From CABQCM01 sp965145485 (GTDB taxonomy: Bacteria > Bacillota > Clostridia > Oscillospirales > Acutalibacteraceae), in assembly GCA_965145485.1 (NCBI GenBank), contig CBCTCU010000006.1, positions 1-64,000 on the forward strand: 64,000 bases of DNA, given 5' to 3'. A program made the position numbers and the translations under genes. The notes under the pieces are model-generated. The model saw only the letters and a program-made list of their open reading frames with translations. It made no database searches and was not told the DNA's origin. The first letter of the stretch is position 1; every line of letters begins with the position of its first letter. Positions 55,637 to 64,000 of the stretch are shown one piece after another.

Positions 55637-58261
55637 CTATTTTTGGAGGGACTGTATGCTCTGCTCTAGCATCGCGAGCTTTTCCCTCAGCTTGGCGGCT
55701 GCGTCGCGCTGATTCTGCACAACAGCCTCCGGCGCTTTGGATACAAAACCCTCGTTGCTCAGCTTTGCCATGACGTTAGAAAGATTTTTTTCGGCCGCGG
55801 CCTGCTCTTTTTTCAGCCGCGCCAACTCTGCCTGGACGTCAATGAGCTCCTCCATGGGGATAAAGATACGCGCGTCGTCAGTGACCACGCTCACAGCCCC
55901 TTCGATCGACCACTCGGCCCCAACCTCAACCCGGGAAGCCGAGGCCAGCCGCTCAAAGAAAGCCGAGCCGGTGCGGAAGGTATCCTCGTACTGTGTGGCC
56001 ACATAGATCGCCGCCTTGCGGGAGGGTGGAACATTCATCTCCGCCCGGCGGTTGCGCACCCCGCGGATCGCCGCCATAATGCGGTTCATCTCCCCTTCGG
56101 CCTGGGGGAAGTGCAGTCCCTCGTCGTAGCGCGGCCAGTCCGAGACCATGATCGACTCACCGGTATGGGGCAGGGTCTGCCAGATTTCCTCGGTAATAAA
56201 GGGCATAAAGGGATGCAACAACTTCAAAGTATTCGAAAGCACGTACACCAGCACGGCCCTGGCCTGCGCGGCCGCCTCGCCGCCCGCCTGAAGCCGGATC
56301 TTGCTCAGCTCAATGTACCAGTCGCACAAGATATCCCAAATAAAATCATACAGCTTCTGTACCGCGATGCCAAGCTCAAACTTTTCAAGATTATCGGTCA
56401 CCTCGCCAACCAGGGTGTTAAACTGGCTGACGATCCACTGATCCTCCAGCACGAGCTCGCTGGGAAGGGCGGGAGCCGGCTCATCCTCGGGCAGGTTCAT
56501 CAGCACAAAGCGGCTCGCATTCCAAAGCTTATTGGCAAAGTTTCGGGAAGCCTCAACCCGCTCGGGCAGAAAACGCATATCGTTGCCCGGGCTGTTGCCG
56601 GTAGCGAGCATAAAGCGCAGGGCGTCGGCGCCATACTGGTCGATGATCTCGAGCGGATCGATGCCGTTGCCCAGCGACTTGGACATCTTCCTGCCCTGCG
56701 CGTCGCGTACCAGGCCATGGATGAGCACGGTATCAAAAGGCGCCCGGCCGGTCTGCTCAATCCCCGAAAACATCATACGCATAACCCAAAAAGGAATAAT
56801 ATCGTAACCGGTGACCAGGGTGTTGGTGGGATAGAAATACGCAAAGTCCTCGGTCTTCTCCGGCCATCCAAGCGTGGAAAAAGGCCAGAGCGCAGAGGAA
56901 AACCAGGTGTCGAGGGTGTCCTCATCCTGATGCAGGTGGCTTCCGCCGCATTTGGGGCAGAGCGTCGGGTCCTCCCGCTGCACGATAATCTCGCCGCAGT
57001 CCTCACAATAGAATGCCGGAATGCGGTGCCCCCACCACAGCTGGCGGGAAATGCACCAGTCGCGGATGTTTTCCAGCCAGTGGAAGTAGATTTTTTCAAA
57101 CCGCTCGGGGACGAATTTGGTCTCCCCCTTCTTGACCGCTTCAATCGCGGGGCCGGCCAGCGGCTTCATCTTCACAAACCACTGCATAGACACCCGGGGC
57201 TCGATGGTAGTGCCGCAGCGATAGCAGCCACCCACGTTGTGCTTGAGCGGCTCGATCTTGAGAAGGTAGCCCTGCTCCTTCAGATCCTCTACAATGGCCT
57301 TGCGGCACTCCAAAATGGTCATACCCTCATATTTACCGGCCAGTTCGTTCATATGGCCATCCTCCGTGGTGACCGTCACCACCGGGAGGTTATGCCGCAG
57401 GCCTACCTCAAAGTCGTTGGGATCGTGGGCCGGTGTGATTTTCACCACGCCGGTACCAAAATCCATCTCCACGTACTCGTCGGCAATTAAGGGGATTTCT
57501 TTATTCACAATCGGCAAAACGAGCATCTTACCCACCTGCTCGCGATAGCGCGCATCCTCCGGGTGGACGGCCACCGCCGTATCGCCCAGCATGGTTTCGG
57601 GCCGGGTAGTCGCCAGCTCAATATACCCGCTGCCATCCGCAAAGGGATAGCGCAGATGATAGAAATAAGCGTCCTTCTCCTCATAGGTTACCTCCGCGTC
57701 GGAGATGGAGGTCTGGCAGTGGGTGCACCAGTTGACGATGCGCTCGCCGCGGTAGATCAACCCCTTTTCATACAAGCGGACAAAGACCTCGCGCACCGCC
57801 TTGGAGCAACCCTCGTCCATGGTAAAGCGCTCCCGCTCCCAGTCGCAGGAGGAGCCCATTTTGCGAAGCTGGCTGGTGATGCGGTTGCCATAGGTGTTCT
57901 TCCACGCCCACGCCCGCTTCAAGAACCCTTCGCGCCCGATATCGGCTTTGGTAACCCCCTCCTCGGCCATGGCCGCAACGATCTTGGCTTCAGTGGCGAT
58001 GGAGGCGTGATCGACCCCCGGCACCCACAAAGCGGCATAGCCCTGCATCCGGCGGAAGCGGATGAGGATATCCTGCAAGGTATTGTCCAGCGCGTGCCCC
58101 ATGTGGAGCTGACCGGTAATATTGGGAGGGGGCATGACAATGGTATACGGCTTTTTGCCCGGGTCTATCTGGGTATGGAAATAGCCGCTCTTCTGCCAGA
58201 ATTCATAGGTACGGCCCTCCACCGACTTTGGATCGTATATCTTATCGAGTTGCTTGGGCAT
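55637..58261 (-). CDS. valS: valyl-tRNA synthetase
   Basis: The 874-residue class I enzyme joins valine to tRNA-Val. HIGH is present as PPPNITGQLHMGHALDNTLQ near residue 40, the editing domain as RPETMLGDTAVAVHPEDARY, KMSKS as GRKMSKSLGNGIDPLEII, the anticodon-binding helices follow, and a C-terminal coiled coil (LARLKKEQAAAEKNLSNVMA) ends it. The ATG at 58261 follows AAAGGATG; an upstream in-frame ATG at 58291 is less likely. No T-box leader was found in the 125-base leader, although most Firmicutes have one before valS. Confidence 0.97.
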   Translation of the reverse strand: MPKQLDKIYDPKSVEGRTYEFWQKSGYFHTQIDPGKKPYTIVMPPPNITGQLHMGHALDNTLQDILIRFRRMQGYAALWVPGVDHASIATEAKIVAAMAEEGVTKADIGREGFLKRAWAWKNTYGNRITSQLRKMGSSCDWERERFTMDEGCSKAVREVFVRLYEKGLIYRGERIVNWCTHCQTSISDAEVTYEEKDAYFYHLRYPFADGSGYIELATTRPETMLGDTAVAVHPEDARYREQVGKMLVLPIVNKEIPLIADEYVEMDFGTGVVKITPAHDPNDFEVGLRHNLPVVTVTTEDGHMNELAGKYEGMTILECRKAIVEDLKEQGYLLKIEPLKHNVGGCYRCGTTIEPRVSMQWFVKMKPLAGPAIEAVKKGETKFVPERFEKIYFHWLENIRDWCISRQLWWGHRIPAFYCEDCGEIIVQREDPTLCPKCGGSHLHQDEDTLDTWFSSALWPFSTLGWPEKTEDFAYFYPTNTLVTGYDIIPFWVMRMMFSGIEQTGRAPFDTVLIHGLVRDAQGRKMSKSLGNGIDPLEIIDQYGADALRFMLATGNSPGNDMRFLPERVEASRNFANKLWNASRFVLMNLPEDEPAPALPSELVLEDQWIVSQFNTLVGEVTDNLEKFELGIAVQKLYDFIWDILCDWYIELSKIRLQAGGEAAAQARAVLVYVLSNTLKLLHPFMPFITEEIWQTLPHTGESIMVSDWPRYDEGLHFPQAEGEMNRIMAAIRGVRNRRAEMNVPPSRKAAIYVATQYEDTFRTGSAFFERLASASRVEVGAEWSIEGAVSVVTDDARIFIPMEELIDVQAELARLKKEQAAAEKNLSNVMAKLSNEGFVSKAPEAVVQNQRDAAAKLREKLAMLEQSIQSLQK

Positions 58262-58386
58262 AAGTACACATCCTTTTATATCAAATTCCATCCATCCCGC
58301 GTCGTCTGCATCGATGGACGGCGGGCCACAGCGCCAAACATAAATTTCTTTGTAAGCACAGCGTCCACGGGATTGTTTTATTGATT

Positions 58387-58415
58387 ATTTTAACATTAAT
58401 ATAACAACAGGTCAA
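58387..58415 (-). promoter_or_regulatory. sigma-A promoter of valS
   Basis: On the minus strand TTGACC (58410-58415) and TAAAAT (58387-58392) are separated by 17 bases, leaving a leader of about 120 bases before valS. Confidence 0.75.
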
Positions 58416-58424
58416 GTAGAATCT

Positions 58425-58466
58425 GCCGCCGCGCGGGCACTTGCGCAGTGGCACGGCGGCTTTTTC
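58425..58466 (+). terminator. plus-strand terminator without an upstream plus-strand gene
   Basis: GCCGCCG..GCACT-TGCGC-AGTG..CGGCGGC (58425-58460) is followed by TTTTTCC on the plus strand. No plus-strand gene precedes it; valS and its promoter are on the other strand. It could insulate valS from antisense transcription or end an unseen transcript. Confidence 0.5.
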
Positions 58467-58760
58467 CTCTCTGTACCGATGGAGCGGTTGCAAAAGTACC
58501 GTCGCCATTTCATCCTGTGCTGTCTCTGCCCTTTGCGCGACCCTCCTTTTTCCCATTTACTAATAAACCAACCTGCAATTTGCGCGCACGGAATGATCCA
58601 GAAACTTCCACGAGAAATTCGACCGAAATCGCTTTACACACGCGTGGCGCATGGATATAATAAATAAGAAACGATTGTTTGACGGCTGTCTACCTCTGGG
58701 TTTGAGACGGGCCGTGAACAGATTTCTTTTTCAACGATTTTTAAAGGAGTAATTGATTCC

Positions 58761-59282
58761 ATGTGGAACCCCGATACCCTGCAAGCATACGAGCGGCTCG
58801 TGAGAGCGATGGTAGCAAGGCCCGACGTACAGGCTATGGCGGACATGAAGCAACACGCCAAAGGCGTTAGCTGCCTGGATCATTCCCTTTTCGTCTCTTA
58901 CCTCAGTTTTTCTTTATGCCGCCGCTGGCATTGGAACGACAAGGCGGCCGCGCGTGCCGGCCTGCTGCACGATCTTTTTTTATCCACCCGGGAGGAAAAC
59001 GGGATGGGTTTATGGAAGCATTTGAGGCTTCATCCGCAAATGGCGCTGGAGAACGCCAAAGCATACGGTCTATCCGCGGTGGAGGAGGATATCATTATAA
59101 AACATATGTGGCCGGTCACCATCTCCAAATTGCCCCGCTATCGTGAATCCATGGTCGTCAATATGGCGGATAAGATATGCACAGTCTGCGAAGTGCTCCG
59201 GCTTTATCAGTTGTTTGGCGTACGCAAGCGGCTGGGACGCTTTAACTACTCCCGCTGCGAAAAAGCATCCCATGCGGCCTGA
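58761..59282 (+). CDS. HD domain phosphohydrolase
   Basis: The 173-residue protein has the HD-family metal set: His41 in CLDHSLFVSYLSF, His70-Asp71 in AGLLHDLFLS, a further His in IIIKHMWPVTI and Asp in VVNMADKICT. The family hydrolyses phosphomonoesters or phosphodiesters (nucleotides, cyclic nucleotides). The site AAAGGAG lies 11 bases before the ATG. It is monocistronic on the plus strand, before the cold-shock gene. The substrate is unknown. Confidence 0.88.
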   Translation: MWNPDTLQAYERLVRAMVARPDVQAMADMKQHAKGVSCLDHSLFVSYLSFSLCRRWHWNDKAAARAGLLHDLFLSTREENGMGLWKHLRLHPQMALENAKAYGLSAVEEDIIIKHMWPVTISKLPRYRESMVVNMADKICTVCEVLRLYQLFGVRKRLGRFNYSRCEKASHAA

Positions 59283-59428
59283 TTTTGCGACCGGCTCAAT
59301 TATCGGTTTTGCACCGTGCTTTTCCCATATTGCTAAGTAAAATCATTCCATCTGCCGTGTGGCATAAAGCGTGGTCGCGGCGCTCAAAACCCGGAACCAT
59401 AGAACTAGTATAAATATGAAAAATCCTC

Positions 59429-59457
59429 TTGACATTTTTATATGCTATGGATATAAT
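59429..59457 (+). promoter_or_regulatory. consensus promoter of the cold-shock gene
   Basis: TTGACA (59429-59434) and TATAAT (59452-59457) are exact consensus elements 17 bases apart. The leader before the ATG at 59589 is about 125 bases, long as in many cold-shock genes. Confidence 0.9.
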
Positions 59458-59588
59458 ATATGTATATATTCCTACGGTACGAATTAAGCTCACATTTTTT
59501 GTAAGTCATGGTTCGTTCATGAGTGCAGAAAATGCGAGCCTTTATTTTTGCACGTGGATATAAATATTTTTTAGGAGGTACCAGGATA

Positions 59589-59801
59589 ATGAACGGTACG
59601 GTCAAATGGTTTAACGCAGAAAAAGGTTATGGATTTATTTCCAACGACGACGGCGGCGAGGATGTCTTTGTGCATTTCTCGTCGATCATGATCGATGGCT
59701 TCAAAACCCTCGCCGAGGGCCAGAAGGTCACCTTTGAAACCGAGCCCGATCCCAAGAACAGCAGCAAGCTGCGTGCTGTCAACGTCGTCCCGGTTCAGTA
59801 A
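59589..59801 (+). CDS. cold shock protein (CspA family)
   Basis: The 70-residue protein is a single cold-shock domain: GTVKWFNAEKGYGFISNDDG with RNP1 and DVFVHFSSI with RNP2. It binds single-stranded RNA and DNA and opens RNA structure at low temperature. The ATG at 59589 follows AGGAGG; an in-frame start at 59523 would add 22 residues outside the family and is rejected. It has a perfect-consensus promoter and a long leader, consistent with temperature control through the mRNA. Confidence 0.95.
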   Translation: MNGTVKWFNAEKGYGFISNDDGGEDVFVHFSSIMIDGFKTLAEGQKVTFETEPDPKNSSKLRAVNVVPVQ

Positions 59802-59848
59802 GAGCAAAGCAAAAAACAATCATCCCGGTGTGATCTGGGGGATGTGTG

Positions 59849-59887
59849 CACAATGGCGGTACAGCGTTAAGCTGTGCCGCCATTGTG
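59849..59887 (+). terminator. terminator of the cold-shock gene
   Basis: CACAATGGCGG and CCGCCATTGTG (with ACAGC/GCTGT inside) form a long stem, followed by TGTTTGGG; the T-run is weak. The rest of the gap to 60187 holds no recognised gene. Confidence 0.7.
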
Positions 59888-60187
59888 TGTTTGGGTATAT
59901 GCTTGTTTGAACATCGCTGCCGTGAATCAGTAGCCCTCGTCGGTACGCACGATGCTCCTTCCCCCGTTGCAGGTCGTGTGCATTCGGCCCCACTCCATAG
60001 GATGGATGCATTTCGGTCTTAACATACCTCATCCCGATCCTGCCGGCTTTCGTAGCTGTCAATATCCGCCTTGCGTTTACGTCCCTTATGGAGCGCAGAT
60101 CAACACTGTGACAGCGGTGATAGCACCCTATTGATAGGATGGTTATCCTCCATGCTTCGTTGGGGCAAATCATACGGAAAGGGCCGG

Positions 60188-60448
60188 TTATAAAAAATTG
60201 CAATGAATCTTGCGAAGCCTCCCAAGCACCTCGTCGTATTGCTCAGCATGGTGGGGCAGAGTGCAGGCCGAGCAATCCTTCCAGCCGTTATCGAGCATGA
60301 CATAGTCGCCGCCGCACTGGCGATAGGGATACAACGGGCAATAGCAAAACAAGCAATTGAAGCCGGCATCCTCCTCTACCGCGTGGCAGGGATACCATTC
60401 GCACTCCAAATTACAGAAATACCGGCTGTTGTTACTCTTTTCTTTCAC
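60188..60448 (-). CDS. cysteine-rich small domain protein
   Basis: This 86-residue protein matches the Cys-rich small domain family (PF04071): SRYFCNLECEWYPCHAVEED, FNCLFCYCPLYPYRQCGGDY and NGWKDCSACTLPHHAEQYDE. Ten or more Cys/His residues suggest zinc or iron-sulfur binding. In many Clostridia this domain is fused to or near cobalamin-biosynthesis and nucleic-acid related proteins, but no such gene is adjacent. It starts 21 bases after the stop of the upstream hypothetical gene, forming a two-gene unit. The function is unknown. Confidence 0.85.
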   Translation of the reverse strand: MKEKSNNSRYFCNLECEWYPCHAVEEDAGFNCLFCYCPLYPYRQCGGDYVMLDNGWKDCSACTLPHHAEQYDEVLGRLRKIHCNFL

Positions 60449-60469
60449 AATGGTTACCCTCTGGCCCTT

Positions 60470-61054
60470 TCATTCCTTAATATTGCCCCCGGTATGTACG
60501 GAAAATCCGGTGTATGGCACCAACTCTTGCTCCAGATTCAGAGCAGTGACATACCAGGCGTTCCCCTTCTGATCTAACGTCAGTTCCGCTTTCAGCTCCT
60601 GTGCCGGCCCATCCGATGTGACAAAGAAAAAATGCACCTGCGCACGCTTTTGGGAACCGGACGGCTCCAGCCAATCCACGCGGTAATGGTCCACCCAGGG
60701 GCTGGAGACCCCGGTGACCCAATTGGGTGCGCTCAACATAAGGTCTTTGGCGTACCTTTCCCGCAGCACGGCCGACAAGGCCGCATATTGCATGGCTGCG
60801 TTGCGCTGTTTTACCCCGTCGGCCCACAGCCGTACCGCACTAGTGGGGTCGCAGGCCCCCAGGCGTCCAAGCGCGCTGAGTAGCTGCTCGTTTTTTATTT
60901 CGGCCTCGGTTTTTTGTTCGATCACGGCAATAAGGCGCTGATCTTTGCGGCCATTCCAAAAAGAGATTCCCTGGAGCAGCACAAGGGCCATCAGGGCTGC
61001 GCTCCCGGCCATGGCGATCCATCGGGCGCCACAGCGATTCATAAGCAGTTTCAC
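60470..61054 (-). CDS. membrane-anchored protein of unknown function
   Basis: The 194-residue product has one N-terminal membrane helix (AGSAALMALVLLQGISF) and an extracytoplasmic part that resembles NTF2-like or DUF4829-type domains (AVRLWADGVKQRNAAMQYAA, YRVDWLEPSGSQKRAQVHFF, GNAWYVTALNLEQ). The start GTG at 61054 follows GAGGGGGAATCCATT; a longer frame to 61141 lacks a site. It is the first gene of a unit with the Cys-rich protein. No function can be assigned. Confidence 0.65.
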   Translation of the reverse strand: MKLLMNRCGARWIAMAGSAALMALVLLQGISFWNGRKDQRLIAVIEQKTEAEIKNEQLLSALGRLGACDPTSAVRLWADGVKQRNAAMQYAALSAVLRERYAKDLMLSAPNWVTGVSSPWVDHYRVDWLEPSGSQKRAQVHFFFVTSDGPAQELKAELTLDQKGNAWYVTALNLEQELVPYTGFSVHTGGNIKE

Positions 61055-61351
61055 AATGGATTCCCCCTCTCCTATTTCTATGAATAAGAAAGGGGGGGCA
61101 TCCATACCGGCCGCCCAAAAAACGCTGTTTGTCACCGTCACCGCTTCTCAACGGGGCGGATTCTCCCCTGCCGCAAAGCTCAAGGATCGTGGACAGCTCT
61201 TTTGACCACAGCACACAGCGGTGCTGCCGATCCAGCCAACATCATGCGGCATACCGCGTATTTCCCCCGGGCAAAAGCACTTGTCCAACCAATCCGCGCC
61301 GCAAAGCGGCCAAACACCGAGCGAAGAGAGTAAACAGCGCAAGCTCTATCC

Positions 61352-62974
61352 TTACAGCAAAATCGCCGCGTCAAAATCCAGTGTTGCATGGATTTCCTGC
61401 TCGCCCTCACGCAGATCGACACGAATCACTTGGGCATGCCGGGTGCCCGAACGGCCGGCGTATTCGATCAAGTAGGGCAATTGCGAGCAGGCACGGTCAG
61501 AGCGGATGCGTGCTGTATATTCCCGCTCCACGACCGATTCCTCCAGCACGGCGGCATGGGGAAGCTCCTTTTCCGGATAGATTTCACCAAAGGACAGCGG
61601 TACATTCTCCCGATAATCAAAGACTCGGCAGGGAAAGCGGTCCCCCTGTACGGCCGTCAGAAAAACGTCGCGGTCATAGTAGAAAGCATGCGGCGGATAA
61701 ACGCCCCAATCGTCCGGGCGCAACACCCCGCCATTGATCCACTGCACCTGATCCTGACAGGTCAAAACATCATGCGCCAGCAGGTATTGGGCAGGATGCT
61801 GGTCGCGAGGGTACTTCAGATTCAGCCATGCGGTAATCTCGTTGATGGTAGCATAGGTTACCGGTTCGGTGATATTGCGCAGGAAGTGGCCCCAATAGGC
61901 GTTGTTGTCCTCGAAGCCGGTATCGTGATCTTCCTGATGGACGAGGAAAACGCCGAAGTCGTTGTCTGCCTGTGCATGGAAATTTTTCACGTAATCCGAC
62001 AGCAACCGGTTGTAATAATCCGGCTGCGCCTGCATGATTCCTGTGCATCGGATATCGTCTACATCGGTGGAAAATATCACTGCGCCGCTGGCGCCGGTCG
62101 GCGTTTTGAGGGTGTTAATCAGGTCGCGCTGGGTCCACTGGAAACCCCACAGGTCGGTGGGGTATCTAGCGGGGATGCGCGCATTGGAGGCGTTGAGCTT
62201 AAAACAGTCCCAGGGCACGCCCCTATGATACATGCTGGTGTCGCAGGCAAAGTGGTCGTATCCCATCCCCCATATTCCATGGAGGCCGAGGTTTTCCGCC
62301 GCGGCGACAAAGCGGTTATCGACCGAGCCGATGAACTGATCGATACCGATGATATCGGTATACCAGCCGAGCTGCGCCTCCACCCGGGCGATTTCCGCCC
62401 CCAGATAGGCCGTCAGCTCATCTTCCTTCATCGTCTGGTTGTAATTGACCGCGTTGAAATGGATATAGGAAGGCGGCATGACCCCCACGTCGTCATAAAA
62501 CTCCGTATGCCACCGGCGCAGGCGCTGCTGCCCCACAAAGGCAACCGTCCCGTCGATGAGCCAGGTAACCGGAAGCCCAAGCGCATGGACATGCGGCTCG
62601 ACCAGTGTGCGGCAGACCTTTTCAAAGCCATGCCCCTCGGGCATACGCCCATCCTCCTGCACTCCGATCACATAAGCTTCGGGATCGATGCCGACGTGAT
62701 AATTTGACGAGATGGTCAGGCAGACAAAAAATTCTCGATCCCGAAAAACAGCCACAGGGATTTCGTGGGGTTCGCCGTCAATGTACAGCGTAACCACACC
62801 GCGTCCCCTTTCCAGCGCCTCAAAGCTGAGAAGGGCATCCTCCCCTGAACACGCGACGTGCGTCAGCCGGACCCAATCATTCCTTTTCAGCACAATGGGC
62901 ATATGGGCCGCGCCGCGTATCACGCTTTGAAAGGCCCTGTTTTCGATTCCTACAAGCTTAGACGGCAGTTTCAT
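61352..62974 (-). CDS. large cytoplasmic protein of unknown function
   Basis: The 540-residue protein starts MKLPSKLVGIENRAFQSVIR at an ATG that follows GGAGG by 7 bases, and has no signal peptide or membrane helix. The first 100 residues look like a beta-sandwich, then a barrel-like region with PVTWLIDGTVAFVG, QLGWYTDIIGIDQFIGSVDN, AVIFSTDVDDIRCTGIMQAQ and LVHQEDHDTGFEDNNAYWGH. Spacing of Asp/His and the PVTWLIDG-type segment recall the beta/alpha barrels of polysaccharide deacetylases and GH57/GH38-like enzymes, but no catalytic signature is certain. It is monocistronic. Low-confidence guess: a carbohydrate-active enzyme. Confidence 0.55.
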   Translation of the reverse strand: MKLPSKLVGIENRAFQSVIRGAAHMPIVLKRNDWVRLTHVACSGEDALLSFEALERGRGVVTLYIDGEPHEIPVAVFRDREFFVCLTISSNYHVGIDPEAYVIGVQEDGRMPEGHGFEKVCRTLVEPHVHALGLPVTWLIDGTVAFVGQQRLRRWHTEFYDDVGVMPPSYIHFNAVNYNQTMKEDELTAYLGAEIARVEAQLGWYTDIIGIDQFIGSVDNRFVAAAENLGLHGIWGMGYDHFACDTSMYHRGVPWDCFKLNASNARIPARYPTDLWGFQWTQRDLINTLKTPTGASGAVIFSTDVDDIRCTGIMQAQPDYYNRLLSDYVKNFHAQADNDFGVFLVHQEDHDTGFEDNNAYWGHFLRNITEPVTYATINEITAWLNLKYPRDQHPAQYLLAHDVLTCQDQVQWINGGVLRPDDWGVYPPHAFYYDRDVFLTAVQGDRFPCRVFDYRENVPLSFGEIYPEKELPHAAVLEESVVEREYTARIRSDRACSQLPYLIEYAGRSGTRHAQVIRVDLREGEQEIHATLDFDAAILL

Positions 62975-63433
62975 AATGTTTCCTCCTAACATAAAAACAT
63001 GCCGCTCACCCGCTGCGCGTTCTTTTTTCAGCTTAACCTGTAACGCTGCGCTAGGCAAGCGGCTGTATGCCCCAAATGATTACCGCAATAGCGCTCCCAT
63101 CCAATTTGCATCGTATGGAAAAAGAGAGGCTACCCAACGATCGGTTCGCAGAAATTTCTGTTTTGCACTATCTTCCAAACCCGATTTCAGGTTACTCCAG
63201 CCTTCGGCAGTGCCATCCCCCCCTTGCCGGGCCGGTGCGGATGGCCGGCGATGAATAGCCGGGTCGCTGCGTGGCCCGCAAGGCGCTCTCGGCCGACAAG
63301 ACAAGAGATATCACCCTTAGAACGTTGACAACTACGTTATCAAAGCATCACAGGAGGTACGATTCATAAACCTTGATATCTTTTCATTATATTTTTCTTA
63401 TATTATAATAAATGTGGTAATATGCAGTTGGAT
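62975..63433. other. intergenic region
   Basis: The segment upstream of the unknown 540-residue protein contains no convincing gene on either strand. It becomes AT-rich after 63370, where the palindromes and promoter for the 63669 gene begin. Confidence 0.4.
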
Positions 63434-63449
63434 TTGTAATATTTTACAA
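63434..63449. repeat. inverted repeat TTGTAA-N4-TTACAA
   Basis: Exact 6-base arms around TATT, 150 bases upstream of the promoter for the 63669 gene. Similar in form to Rex-type redox operators but not a full match. Confidence 0.45.
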
Positions 63450-63560
63450 TTATTATGGTCCAACCACACCCGACGTGAACAAAACGACGCGATATTACTC
63501 GAAACATTTGCGAGTTTCGTTCATTATAGCATAGGATTCTGGTCAACGCAAACTAATTTG

Positions 63561-63574
63561 TTACAAATTTGTAA
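63561..63574. repeat. perfect palindrome TTACAAATTTGTAA
   Basis: A 14-base palindrome 24 bases upstream of the -35 element at 63598. Its TTACAA/TTGTAA arms repeat those at 63434 in the opposite order, so both may bind one regulator. Confidence 0.5.
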
Positions 63575-63597
63575 TTTATCCAATTGCAACAGAGGGG

Positions 63598-63626
63598 TTG
63601 ACGAATGCAAAAGTTTGAGGTATACT
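63598..63626 (+). promoter_or_regulatory. promoter of the secreted protein gene
   Basis: TTGACG (63598-63603) and TATACT (63621-63626) are 17 bases apart, 43 bases upstream of the ATG at 63669. Confidence 0.8.
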
Positions 63627-63668
63627 AGGAACGAATTTGAGCCCGACATGATTGAGGAGGATTTAACA

Positions 63669-64000
63669 ATGAAAAAAATTTCAACGCTGCTTTTAGTAGC
63701 TGCTATGATCGTGATGACGGTTTTCTCGGCCAGCGCGGCTGGTTTGTCGGATCAGGAGAACAGGGTTCTCGAGGCTCTGAGGGCTGATATCCCTACCGCC
63801 AGCGCTACCTTGAATATCCCCGCCCAGTTTATCACCCAGGCTGAAAACTTCCTGCTCAGCGATGACAGCATGACCGAAGAAGACGCTAACAATATCATCG
63901 CCAACATCGACAAGGCGAAGGAACTGGTTAAAGATCAGCCCATCACCAAGTTCAGCGAGGTTTCTTCCAGCATCCGCAACCAGGTTCTGGATCTGGCTGC
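63669..64000 (+). CDS. secreted protein, 3' end beyond the window
   Basis: The visible 110 residues start with a signal peptide (MKKISTLLLVAAMIVMTVFS, likely cleavage after ASAA) and continue as an acidic helical domain (DQENRVLEALRADIPTASAT, DSMTEEDANNIIANIDKAKE, SSSIRNQVLDLA). Proteins of this type in Clostridia often end in a sortase or anchor segment, but the C-terminus is cut off by the window edge. The ATG follows GAGGAGG. No function assigned. Confidence 0.8.
   Translation, partial: MKKISTLLLVAAMIVMTVFSASAAGLSDQENRVLEALRADIPTASATLNIPAQFITQAENFLLSDDSMTEEDANNIIANIDKAKELVKDQPITKFSEVSSSIRNQVLDLA

Noticed and set aside
58262..58480. T-box leader of valS
   Set aside because: No AGGGTGGNACCGCG-like sequence or specifier loop could be found; the GC-rich hairpin there has its T-run on the opposite strand.
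1..64000. CRISPR arrays, insertion sequences, prophage, rRNA genes
   Set aside because: No regularly spaced direct repeats, transposase or integrase, phage gene sets, or rRNA sequences were found in the window.

Overview
The window looks like a stretch of chromosome from a spore-forming, probably anaerobic, fairly high-GC Firmicute of the class Clostridia, most likely a gut Oscillospiraceae-type bacterium. The reasons are a complete spoIIA operon (spoIIAA-spoIIAB-sigF), AGGAGG-type ribosome binding sites, near-consensus sigma-A promoters with 17-base spacers, a glycyl radical enzyme with its activase, and Feo-type ferrous iron uptake with flavodoxin. No plasmid, phage, transposase or CRISPR signature was seen.

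Layout. 0.1-5.6 kb: a flavin reductase; a radical-SAM DNA-repair-type protein and its partner behind a promoter containing a LexA-type box; a convergent pair for a tocopherol-cyclase-like protein and an FAD/Rieske oxidoreductase. 6.1-14.8 kb: an AraC regulator diverging from a hexuronate operon (uxaC, uxuA, SDR mannonate oxidoreductase) that continues into two repeated units of TIM-barrel epimerase plus Gfo/Idh/MocA oxidoreductase. 15-20 kb: two long paralogous ECF-type sigma factors with about 370-residue C-terminal extensions, around the remnant of a cell-wall-anchored surface protein. 19.9-20.35 kb: a structured RNA and tRNA-Pro(CGG). 20.6-31.7 kb: housekeeping and envelope genes (DUF1292, glycosyltransferase, pyk, rlmB, a large membrane protein resembling a dead P-type ATPase, SH3/C39 secreted peptidase, two-component system).

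32.5-42.3 kb: a one-strand carbohydrate cluster with a GH28-like beta-helix protein, MDR dehydrogenase, FGGY kinase, SMP-30 lactonase, GntR regulator, DeoC aldolase, activase and a glycyl radical enzyme with an atypical cysteine motif. This is the best candidate for an undescribed pathway. 42.5-45.7 kb: two overlapping AraC-family genes and a BtrH/C39-like protein. 45.9-51.6 kb: an iron regulon (flavodoxin, DUF3793, FeoB-associated Cys-rich protein, feoB, two feoA) tied together by five (G/A)TTAG-N6-CTAA(C) palindromes, with a second copy of the structured RNA at 47.6 kb. 51.8-58.3 kb: spoIIA operon, then folC, a lipoprotein and valS. 58.8-64 kb: HD phosphohydrolase, cold-shock protein, a Cys-rich small protein, two unrecognised genes and a truncated secreted protein at the window edge.

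The main metabolic theme is use of plant- or host-derived sugars and uronates. The 7-15 kb operon feeds glucuronate/fructuronate to 2-keto-3-deoxygluconate and adds modules resembling 3-keto-glycoside chemistry. The 32-42 kb cluster appears to oxidise, open, phosphorylate, dehydrate and cleave a sugar whose identity cannot be read from the sequence.
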